Shown piece after piece: positions 31,026-37,719 of a stretch of 38,275 nt of DNA. Origin of the DNA: JAXDJJ01 sp034665745 (GTDB lineage Bacteria; Actinomycetota; CADDZG01; WHSQ01); assembly GCA_034665745.1 (NCBI GenBank), contig JAXDJJ010000036.1, forward strand, positions 1-38,275, given 5' to 3'. The notes under the pieces are model-generated. The model saw only the letters and a list, made by a program, of their open reading frames with translations, was not told where the DNA came from and did no database searches. Every line of letters begins with the position of its first letter. The stretch's first letter is position 1. Position numbers and translations under genes: made by a program.

Positions 31026-32042
31026 TCAGTCGAGACTCATCAGATAGTCCACTAACTTCGTGATCTCGTCTTGGCTCAACCCATAGTCCGGCATCAATGA
31101 CCCGGGCTTCATCGCTGGAGGATCGGCCAACCACTCGGCGAGGTTCGCTTCATTCAACTCGAACGTTGCGCCGCCGAATGTCTCTCGGCTTGCCAGGTGC
31201 GTGAGGTCTGGGGCGGTTGTTGCGGCTGCGTCGGTCCCCTGGATCGCGTGACAGTTGATGCATGCACCTTCGAGGAACAGCTTCTGACCTTCGGCGACAT
31301 CTGCCGACGGCGGCGCAGCAGGCTTCTGTTGCTCCGACACCCAGGTCTGGAACTCGGCCGGGGGGTGAGCGAAGACGATCAAGCGCATGTTGGCGTGGCT
31401 GAGGCCGCAGAACTCCTTGCACTGGCCCATGTATCTACCGGGCTCGAGAGCTGTGAAGTTGAGCTCGTTGTTATGCCCGGGTACGACGTCCTGGGTTCCG
31501 CTCAACCGAGGGATCCAGTAACTGTGGATCACGTCGGCGCCTTTCAGAGTGAGGTGCACCGGTTGGCCCACCGGGATGTGCAACTCGTTCGCGGTCGCGA
31601 AGTCGAAGTCGTCGTAGTCGTACTGCCACCAGAACTGCCGTGCAGTGACGGTTATCTCGAGAGCCCCTTCGGGTTTGTGGGCGATGTCGAAGATCGTCTT
31701 GATGCTGGGGATCAGCAGGCCGATGAGGATCAGCGCCGGCACCAAGGTCAGGACGATCTCGAGCTTCGTGTTGCCGTGGAACTGGGCGGCCTCGCGCCCC
31801 GGCTTGTGCCTGAAGCGCACCAGCGCGAACACCAGCAGACCCTCGACGACCACGAAGATAACGGCCGCAATCAGGATCGTGACGTCCCAGAGATTGTCGG
31901 CCTTCTCGGCGTTCGAGCCCGCCTGGTAATTCAAGAAGTCCTGTGGACCGTTGTTGGCGCAGCCCGCGAACAGGAGGACGAGAGCGAACAGGGTCGCCCC
32001 GACGTAGAACCGGCGTGAACGAGTGTTGGAAGGTCGTCTCAT
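31026..32042 (-). CDS. ctaC: Cytochrome c oxidase subunit II with fused cytochrome c domain (caa3 type)
   Basis: This is the CuA electron-entry subunit. The 338-residue product has a lipoprotein-type signal (LLFAGC, C28), two helices (about 51-75, 95-115), and the external CuA domain with H173, C208, E210, C212, H216 and M219 (CKEFCGLSHANM). It is followed by a linker (236-248) and a class I cytochrome c domain with C261-x2-C264-H265 and a Met ligand, probably M317 (SLMPDYG). Such a fusion characterises caa3 oxidases, in which the domain receives electrons from a cytochrome c or the bc complex. ATG at 32042 is preferred; a TTG 30 bases upstream also exists. The heme c domain requires the maturation genes encoded to the right. 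Confidence 0.95.
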   Translation of the reverse strand: MRRPSNTRSRRFYVGATLFALVLLFAGCANNGPQDFLNYQAGSNAEKADNLWDVTILIAAVIFVVVEGLLVFALVRFRHKPGREAAQFHGNTKLEIVLTLVPALILIGLLIPSIKTIFDIAHKPEGALEITVTARQFWWQYDYDDFDFATANELHIPVGQPVHLTLKGADVIHSYWIPRLSGTQDVVPGHNNELNFTALEPGRYMGQCKEFCGLSHANMRLIVFAHPPAEFQTWVSEQQKPAAPPSADVAEGQKLFLEGACINCHAIQGTDAAATTAPDLTHLASRETFGGATFELNEANLAEWLADPPAMKPGSLMPDYGLSQDEITKLVDYLMSLD

Positions 32043-32098
32043 GAATTCCAGGCGGAATATATATGTTCGCAACCTGTCCTTAGACGGAATCGCGGGGG

Positions 32099-32104
32099 TA
32101 GCTT
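32099..32104 (+). promoter_or_regulatory. Candidate -10 element of the TlpA-like gene
   Basis: TAGCTT fits TANNNT and ends ten bases before the ATG; there is no Shine-Dalgarno sequence next to the start. The 72-bp divergent gap also holds the AT-rich run TATATATT (about 32054-32062), which may belong to the ctaC promoter on the other strand. Confidence 0.3.
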
Positions 32105-32114
32105 CACCACTTAG

Positions 32115-32717
32115 ATGATCCCGACCGATGAACTAGAGGACTATCCCAAACGCACAAGCCTGAGTAGAAGGCTGCCGGTGGTGGTGATCGGGCTCGCGAT
32201 CGTGGGGGCCCTGGCGTACGGAACCTTGAAACCGGCCCCGATAGATGCGAACGCGGGGCACGCGGCTCCCAGCTTCGAACTCGAGCTCCTCGATGGGAGC
32301 GGCACCCTCAGCGACACCGACCTGCGAGGCGGGCCCGTTGTCCTGAACTTCTGGGCGTCGTGGTGCGTCCCGTGCCGCGATGAGATGCCTCTGTTCGAGA
32401 AGAAGTGGCAGGCCTACAGGGATCAGGGGGTCACCTTCGTGGGGGTGGTGGTTAGAGACACGGAGGCAAGCGCACGTGACTTCATCAAGGCGCACCACAT
32501 CACTTACCCGGTCGTGTGGGACCCGGATCAGACCCTGGTCGAGGCCCTCGGGGTAGACCCCTTACCGGAGACGTTCTTCATCGACTCGAGCTGGCATCTG
32601 ATCTCGGGTGTCCAGCAAGACATGGGGGATGGATCGGGCGCGACGAGGTACTTCGGCTCGATCGATGCTGACCAGCTCCAGGAGCGGATCGACGCGCTCC
32701 TCGGTGGATCTTCGTGA
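32115..32717 (+). CDS. TlpA/CcmG/ResA-like thiol-disulfide protein
   Basis: This is a membrane-anchored extracytoplasmic thioredoxin that keeps apocytochrome c CXXCH cysteines reduced or serves oxidase assembly. The 200-residue product has an N-terminal helix (about 19-38) and a TlpA-like domain with WCVPC (C84, C87), the pattern FWASWCVPCRDEMPLFE, and the cis-proline region GVDPLPETFFID. Position ahead of ccmE-F-H and the CcmG-like length favour cytochrome c maturation. Its stop overlaps the GTG of the downstream subunit III gene. I do not give a symbol because CcmG, ResA and TlpA cannot be separated by reading. Confidence 0.88.
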   Translation: MIPTDELEDYPKRTSLSRRLPVVVIGLAIVGALAYGTLKPAPIDANAGHAAPSFELELLDGSGTLSDTDLRGGPVVLNFWASWCVPCRDEMPLFEKKWQAYRDQGVTFVGVVVRDTEASARDFIKAHHITYPVVWDPDQTLVEALGVDPLPETFFIDSSWHLISGVQQDMGDGSGATRYFGSIDADQLQERIDALLGGSS

Positions 32718-33271
32718 GCACCGCGGCCCCCACGACCCGCACCGTTCCCCCTGCCGTGCTCGGGATGATCTTGTTCATCGCCTCGGAGATCATGTTCTTC
32801 GGTGGCCTGTTCGCGACCTACTTCTCGCTGCGGGCCGACCAGACCTCGTGGCCCCCTGCGGGAACGCAGGCCCCAGGGATCCTGTTGCCGATCGCGTTCA
32901 CCGGATGTCTCGTCGCGTCGTCGATCACCTTGCATCGAGCAGGAGGGGCGGCGCCGGAGCGAGTTCGGGCGTGGTTGGCGGCCACGATCGGCCTCGGGAC
33001 GATCTTCATCCTGGGCCAGGCGTGGGAGTGGCGGACCCTGATGGCGGAGGGGCTGAACGTCTCGACCGATGCCTACGGCACGACCTTCTTCACCCTCACT
33101 GGGGCCCACGGCATCCACGTCATCGGAGGACTCGGGATGCTCCTTGCCACCTACACCCGCCTTCGGGAAGGGGCCCACCGTCCCGGCATGCTCGAAGCGG
33201 TCGCCTACTACTGGCACTTCGTCGATGTCGTCTGGCTCGTCTTGTTCACCGCCGTGTATCTGACGGTCTGA
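32714..33271 (+). CDS. Second cytochrome c oxidase subunit III-like protein
   Basis: This is a heme-copper oxidase subunit III homologue. The 185-residue product has about five helices, with ASEIMFFGGLFATYFSLR near residue 23-40, TTFFTLTGAHGIHVIGGLGML near 117-137, and YYWHFVDVVWLVLFTAVYLTV at the end. It is shorter than CtaE at 28539-29150 and diverges from it. No subunit I or II gene is next to it; instead it lies between the TlpA-like gene and ccmE. GTG start, overlapping the previous stop by four bases. It could replace CtaE, serve another oxidase encoded elsewhere, or help assembly. Confidence 0.88.
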   Translation: MSTAAPTTRTVPPAVLGMILFIASEIMFFGGLFATYFSLRADQTSWPPAGTQAPGILLPIAFTGCLVASSITLHRAGGAAPERVRAWLAATIGLGTIFILGQAWEWRTLMAEGLNVSTDAYGTTFFTLTGAHGIHVIGGLGMLLATYTRLREGAHRPGMLEAVAYYWHFVDVVWLVLFTAVYLTV

Positions 33272-33308
33272 TGCGGACGCCTCAGGTCGGCTAGCCGGCC
33301 CCATCCTT

Positions 33309-33314
33309 TAGGGT
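33309..33314 (+). promoter_or_regulatory. Candidate -10 element of the ccmE operon
   Basis: TAGGGT fits TANNNT and ends ten bases before the ccmE ATG, in a 53-bp gap after the subunit III gene. No ribosome site precedes the ATG. Confidence 0.3.
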
Positions 33315-33324
33315 TCTTCATCCG

Positions 33325-33732
33325 ATGGAGACCCAGACGCAGTCCCTGTCCCCAGAGCGGCGCGCCAAGTTCTGGATAGGTGGAGCCGTGATCGTTGCAG
33401 TCCTGGTGGGACTGATCCTGTGGGCGATGACCCAGCCGGGGGCCGCGTCCAACTACCGGACCCCCACCGAACTATCCGACGCTCACGGCACCCTCGGGCA
33501 GGTCCAGCTCGCCGGCGTGGTGGCTCCCGGTTCGATCGAGCAAGACGGACTGGTCACTACTTTCGTCGTGACCGATGACATCACCGACATCACGGTCACG
33601 ACCGACACACCGATGCCCGACGCGTTCAAAGACTCGTCGGAGGTCGTTGCGATCGGAACCTTCGATGGGGACACGTTCACCGCGACCAAAGTGCTCGCGA
33701 AGTGCCCCTCGAAGTTCAAAGCCAAGGTCTAG
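33325..33732 (+). CDS. ccmE: Cytochrome c maturation heme chaperone CcmE, cysteine variant
   Basis: CcmE carries heme covalently in the periplasm-equivalent space and hands it to the CcmF/H lyase. The 135-residue product has one N-terminal helix (about 16-34) and an OB-fold domain with VQLAGVVAPGSI and the sequence VLAKCPSKF near its end. In classical CcmE the heme-binding residue is His in an HxxxY motif; here the position is C127, and the aromatic residue is F131 (CxxxF). Cys-type CcmE (CxxxY) is known from archaea, Desulfovibrio and some other bacteria (System I*). It is the first gene of the System I cluster. Confidence 0.93.
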   Translation: METQTQSLSPERRAKFWIGGAVIVAVLVGLILWAMTQPGAASNYRTPTELSDAHGTLGQVQLAGVVAPGSIEQDGLVTTFVVTDDITDITVTTDTPMPDAFKDSSEVVAIGTFDGDTFTATKVLAKCPSKFKAKV

Positions 33733-33747
33733 TTCTGTGGGACAAGG

Positions 33748-35745
33748 GTGATCTCCCTCGCCGGGCTCGGAGCCCCATCCCTGGTAGCCGCTCTGATCTT
33801 CGCCGTCTTCGGGCTTGTCCTCTGTGCCTCCGGAGCGATAGGTGACAGTGCTCGGTTGACCCAGGCGGGACGGCGCGCGGTTGGGGCCAGTTTCGCGTTC
33901 ACCTCACTTTCGGCCATCGCTCTCGTCACGGCCCTCTTCGCACACGACTTCTCGCTGGAATACGTCGCGAAGTATTCGTCGCGCTCGCTCGCGGGCGGTT
34001 ACACCCTTGGCGCGTTCTGGGGGGGCATGGAAGGTTCGCTGTTGTTCTGGACCTTGTTGTTGACGGGCTTCTCAACGATCGCTTTAGAGAAAGCGCGTGC
34101 GAGCACCCCTCGGTTGGTGGCGTGGGCAGGCGCGGTCCTAAGCGGCATCGCGGTCTTCTTCCTGATGCTGTTGGTGCTGCCGGCGAGCCCATTCACGACC
34201 CTCTCACCGATACCCCCCGACGGAAGCGGACTGAACCCCTTGCTGCAGTCGCCCGGGATGATGATCCATCCACCTCTTCTCTACACGGGCTTCGTCGGGT
34301 TCTCGATCCCGTTCGCATTCGCGATGGCAGCGTTGTTGTCGAAACGGCTGGACGCGTCGTGGTTCACCTCGACCAGGCGATGGACGTTGTTCGCATGGAG
34401 CGCCCTGTCCATAGGGATCGTGCTTGGGGGGGCATGGGCCTACACGGAACTTGGATGGGGCGGGTACTGGGCGTGGGACCCGGTCGAGAACGCCTCGTTC
34501 ATGCCCTGGCTGACTGCAACCGCCTTCCTCCATTCGGTCGTTATCCAAGAGAAGCGTCAGATGCTCAAGGTCTGGAACGTCTCTTTGATCCTGATCACTT
34601 ATGCCCTCGCGGTGTTCGGCACGTTCCTCACGCGCTCCGGGATCCTGTCCAGCATCCACACGTTCACTGAGGGACCTATCGGCAAGTGGTTCCTTCCATT
34701 CCTCGCACTGATGCTCCTCGGCGGGGTTGGGATCGTGCTCGCACGGATGAACGAGCTTCGGAGCGAGAACCGTTTCGACTCGTTGATGTCGCGCGAGTCC
34801 GCGTTCCTCGCGAACAACGTGTTGTTCGTGGCGGCAGCCTTCACGGTGCTATGGGGCACGATCTACCCGATCGTCGCCGAGGTCGTGACCGGCGCGCGCC
34901 TGTCGGTCGGCCCACCGTTCTTCAACTCGGTGTTCATCCCCTTGGGTCTCGCCATCATCGGCCTCACAGGTATCGGCCCACTGATCTCGTGGAAGCGGAT
35001 GAGCAAGGGGGCCTTCGGGCGCATCGTTCGGATCCCGCTTGCGTTAGGCGTCATGACGATCGCAGCCCTGTTCCTCGGAGGCGTCCGAAGTACGGGAGCC
35101 ATGCTTGCTTTTGGCTTGTGCGCGTTCACCGCCGGAGCGATCGTTGGGGAGTTCGTTCGAGGCGCACGCGTCTACCGGACGAGATATTCGATGGGACCGG
35201 TTCGCGCCGTAGCCGCGACCGTCGCTCGGAATCGCAGGAGGTACGGGGGTTACGTCGTGCACCTCGGGGTCATCCTGATCGTCATCGGTCTCGCGGGATC
35301 TGCGTTCAAGTCCGAGCGACACGCACTCTTGTCGACCGGAGAGTCCATGAAGGTCGGCAGCTACACGTTGACCTACGCCGAGAGGCTGCAACGCTCGACC
35401 GACGAGAAACAGATCAACACAGTTGTCATCGCGGTGAGTTCCGACGGCAAGGACGAGGGTTCGTTGTTCCCTCAACGCAACTTCCACCTCGCTCAACAGC
35501 AACCGCAATCGGAGGTAGCCATCCGATCGGGTCCGGTCGAGGACCTTTACGTCGTGGTCACCTCGATCGATGCCGACGGTGCTGCCGCGGTACGCGCGTT
35601 CGTCAATCCGTTGACATGGTGGATCTGGGTTGGCGCCGTAGTGATGCTTGGCGGGATGGCGATATTGCTCTCGTCACCGGCCCCCGCGCGTGCTACGGCC
35701 AGGGTCCGAAGCGAGATCCGCGAACCTGCGGCGGTGGCCCGATGA
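33748..35745 (+). CDS. ccmF: Cytochrome c heme lyase subunit CcmF
   Basis: This is the large membrane component of the System I heme lyase, which takes heme from CcmE and joins it to CXXCH cysteines. The 665-residue product has many helices and the WWD-type heme-handling motif GWGGYWAWDPVENASFMPWL near residues 235-255. Conserved histidines occur in MIHPPLLYTGF, TAFLHSVVIQEKR, SSIHTFTEGPIG and GGYVVHLGVILIVIG, the last also typical of the family. GTG start, 15 bp after ccmE. It overlaps ccmH by four bases. Length is normal for CcmF. Confidence 0.95.
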   Translation: MISLAGLGAPSLVAALIFAVFGLVLCASGAIGDSARLTQAGRRAVGASFAFTSLSAIALVTALFAHDFSLEYVAKYSSRSLAGGYTLGAFWGGMEGSLLFWTLLLTGFSTIALEKARASTPRLVAWAGAVLSGIAVFFLMLLVLPASPFTTLSPIPPDGSGLNPLLQSPGMMIHPPLLYTGFVGFSIPFAFAMAALLSKRLDASWFTSTRRWTLFAWSALSIGIVLGGAWAYTELGWGGYWAWDPVENASFMPWLTATAFLHSVVIQEKRQMLKVWNVSLILITYALAVFGTFLTRSGILSSIHTFTEGPIGKWFLPFLALMLLGGVGIVLARMNELRSENRFDSLMSRESAFLANNVLFVAAAFTVLWGTIYPIVAEVVTGARLSVGPPFFNSVFIPLGLAIIGLTGIGPLISWKRMSKGAFGRIVRIPLALGVMTIAALFLGGVRSTGAMLAFGLCAFTAGAIVGEFVRGARVYRTRYSMGPVRAVAATVARNRRRYGGYVVHLGVILIVIGLAGSAFKSERHALLSTGESMKVGSYTLTYAERLQRSTDEKQINTVVIAVSSDGKDEGSLFPQRNFHLAQQQPQSEVAIRSGPVEDLYVVVTSIDADGAAAVRAFVNPLTWWIWVGAVVMLGGMAILLSSPAPARATARVRSEIREPAAVAR

Positions 35746-36191
35746 AGCGCCTCGTCCTTCTCGCGATCACGGGACTTCTTGCGATGGCGAGTCCGGCAGT
35801 AGCCGCCCCTCAAGACATCGCGAACGACATCTCCGAACACATCATGTCGCCGTTCTGCCCCGGGGTGACCTTGCACGACTGTCCCTCGGACTCCGCTGTC
35901 GATCTGCGGGATCGCATCACGGCGATGGCGGAACAAGGTTTCACGCGCGCCCAGATCATGGCGAAGTTGCTGGATGAATATGGCGAGTCGATCCGCGCTG
36001 AACCCACTGGTGGAAGTGGACTCGTCGCGTGGATCCTTCCGGCGCTCGCCGCGATCGGCGGCGGTTACGTCGCGTGGCGGTTCCTTCGAGGGTGGGCGCA
36101 CGAACCTGCCCATCAGGAGGGTGACGCGATGAGTCCCTCCGATCGTGTGCGCATCGATGCCGAGCTCGACGACCTGCGGGGGAACGCATGA
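35742..36191 (+). CDS. ccmH: CcmH/CycL-type thiol protein with unusual CX7C motif
   Basis: CcmH reduces or holds apocytochrome c for heme attachment. The 149-residue product has a signal peptide (about 1-22), a three-helix-bundle domain typical of CcmH (residues 25-90), and one C-terminal helix (about 94-116). The usual LRCxxC motif is changed: C39 (SPFCPGVTL) and C47 (HDCPSD) are separated by seven residues. The following DLRDRITAMAEQGFTRAQIMAKLLDEYGE matches the family. The ATG overlaps the ccmF stop, and the stop overlaps the next gene. A form with both cysteines in this wider spacing should still be able to form a disulfide, but this is an inference. Confidence 0.88.
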   Translation: MKRLVLLAITGLLAMASPAVAAPQDIANDISEHIMSPFCPGVTLHDCPSDSAVDLRDRITAMAEQGFTRAQIMAKLLDEYGESIRAEPTGGSGLVAWILPALAAIGGGYVAWRFLRGWAHEPAHQEGDAMSPSDRVRIDAELDDLRGNA

Positions 36192-36580
36192 TCGGCACCT
36201 TGGTCATCGGAGTGCTCGCCGTTGCGGCTCTCGCGTTCGTCGCGGCCCCCCTGCGACGCACCGAAACCCACGATCCTGGTGACCCGACCTCTGAGTTGGA
36301 GAACAAGAAGCTGGTCGCTTTGACCGCGATCCTCGACCTCGAGTCCGAGCGCGATGTCGGCAAGTTGAGCGAAGAAGACTTCCGCGAGCTGCGTACGGTC
36401 TACGAAACCGAAGCCCTAGACGCGTTGCACGAGCTCGACGCTATGGCAGACCCGGACGTCAGCGACCCTCTCGAAGCCGAGATCGCGCTCGTACGCGCTC
36501 GCATGGGTGCTCGCCGGTGTCGCAGCTGTGGGGCCGAGCGGAAGCCGGGGGCGGCACCATGTCCGGCATGCGGCGCATAG
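36188..36580 (+). CDS. CcmI-like membrane protein with C-terminal zinc ribbon
   Basis: The 130-residue product has one N-terminal helix (about 3-21), then a charged helical region, ELENKKLVALTAILDLESERDVGKLSEEDFRELR (residues 36-69), which resembles the start of CcmI, the chaperone of apocytochrome c. The end is a zinc ribbon with C111-x2-C114 and C125-x2-C128. The TPR domain of full CcmI is missing. It follows ccmH with a four-base overlap. The charged segment lies after the helix and the zinc ribbon suggests a cytoplasmic C-terminus, opposite to classical CcmI, but topology is not settled. Confidence 0.75.
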   Translation: MIGTLVIGVLAVAALAFVAAPLRRTETHDPGDPTSELENKKLVALTAILDLESERDVGKLSEEDFRELRTVYETEALDALHELDAMADPDVSDPLEAEIALVRARMGARRCRSCGAERKPGAAPCPACGA

Positions 36581-37719
36581 GGGCGGGGCTGGCGACACTT
36601 TCTCTCCTGGTTCTCATGTCGCCGAGCCTCACCGGATCGGCAGCAGCGGCAGAACGCGGGACGATCGAGGGCCGTGTCCTGAACGAGTCCACGAACGAAC
36701 CCCAGCCTGGTGTCCGTCTAACCCTGACTTCTGGCACGGAGTCGGACCTTGGCGAGGTCGTCGCCACCGCAACCTCTGACTCGCGAGGTCGCTACCGGTT
36801 CACCGGGTTAACCACGGGCGCCGACCGTTACTACGCCTTGGATGCTCGATTCGATGGTGGGTTGTTCGCCGGGCGACCGATCGCGCTTCCTTCCGACACG
36901 AAACAGGTCCCGGTCATCGATTCGACCCTGCGCGTGTGGAACACCACCAGCGATCCGGCCGTCATAGCTATCAGGCGCGACGACCTCTTCGTCGTCACTA
37001 ACAAGGATGGCATCGGCGTCATCGAATCCATCACCGTGCTCAACACGAGCCACGATGCTTACATCGGACGTGGCGCAGAGATGCTGGGAGACGAAGCCAC
37101 CGGCGCGAGCTTCTCGTTCGGTCTTCCCCGCGGTGCAGAGTGGGGAGGCATCCTCGACTCGACCTTGGACATCCCCGATGTCGTGCAGATCGACCAGGGC
37201 GTTGCCGCCACGATCGCGATCCCCCCCGGTGAGAACCAAGCCACGTTCGCGTATCGGATGACCGGAACCGGTGGCTCGTTCGATCTGTCCCGGCCCGCGT
37301 TGTACCCAACCTTGGAGCTGTCGATATATGCCGCTGCACCTCTCGAGATCCGCAGCAACCGCTTGGTCGAGAAGGAGGATCTCGAGCTCGAAGGCAAGAC
37401 CTATGGACGCTGGACCGCCGACGAGCCCATTGACGCCGGAGATCCGCTGCAGGCTTTGGCCGTTGCAGGCGGAAAGGTTCCGATCTGGCCCCTCGTAGGG
37501 GCAGGAGCACTGGTCATCCTGTTGTTGGGAGGCGCGACGTGGTTCGTGCGCAGGACCAAGCCGGGGGCCGCAACCCCACCTGATCGCGCTCGCTTGCTGG
37601 AAGAGGTGGCCGGACTCGATCTTGCCTACGAAGCAGGAGAGATCGAGAAGCATGAATGGGACAAGGAGCGCGCCGCGCTCGTCGGCAGGATCAGAGAGCT
37701 CCAGAGGAGCGGCCGATGA
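36559..37719 (+). CDS. Membrane protein with carboxypeptidase-regulatory-like domain and CcmI-like tail, function unknown
   Basis: I do not recognise a named family for the whole protein. The 386-residue product (ATG 36559) has a signal peptide (about 1-31), a beta-sandwich resembling a carboxypeptidase regulatory-like (CarboxypepD_reg) domain (about 34-110; GTIEGRVLNESTNEPQPG), a large unassigned extracellular region (110-305), one helix (about 307-330) and a cytoplasmic tail (331-386). The tail segment RLLEEVAGLDLAYEAGEIEKHEWDKER resembles the LTAILDLESERDVGKLSEEDFRE segment of the gene just upstream. It overlaps that gene by 22 bases and the ccmA start by four, so it is embedded in the maturation cluster. 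A role in cytochrome c maturation is inferred from position only. Confidence 0.75.
   Translation: MSGMRRIGAGLATLSLLVLMSPSLTGSAAAAERGTIEGRVLNESTNEPQPGVRLTLTSGTESDLGEVVATATSDSRGRYRFTGLTTGADRYYALDARFDGGLFAGRPIALPSDTKQVPVIDSTLRVWNTTSDPAVIAIRRDDLFVVTNKDGIGVIESITVLNTSHDAYIGRGAEMLGDEATGASFSFGLPRGAEWGGILDSTLDIPDVVQIDQGVAATIAIPPGENQATFAYRMTGTGGSFDLSRPALYPTLELSIYAAAPLEIRSNRLVEKEDLELEGKTYGRWTADEPIDAGDPLQALAVAGGKVPIWPLVGAGALVILLLGGATWFVRRTKPGAATPPDRARLLEEVAGLDLAYEAGEIEKHEWDKERAALVGRIRELQRSGR

Noticed and set aside
32043..32114. A second Rex-type operator upstream of ctaC or the TlpA-like gene
   Set aside because: I looked for TTGTGAA/TTCACAA halves here and in 3213-3359 and found no match; the AT-rich TATATATT is more likely a promoter part.
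34686..36191. Long frame ending in the CcmH sequence
   Set aside because: Only the last 149 codons (from 35742) are real. The earlier part is an out-of-frame reading of ccmF, so this is not a CcmF-CcmH fusion.
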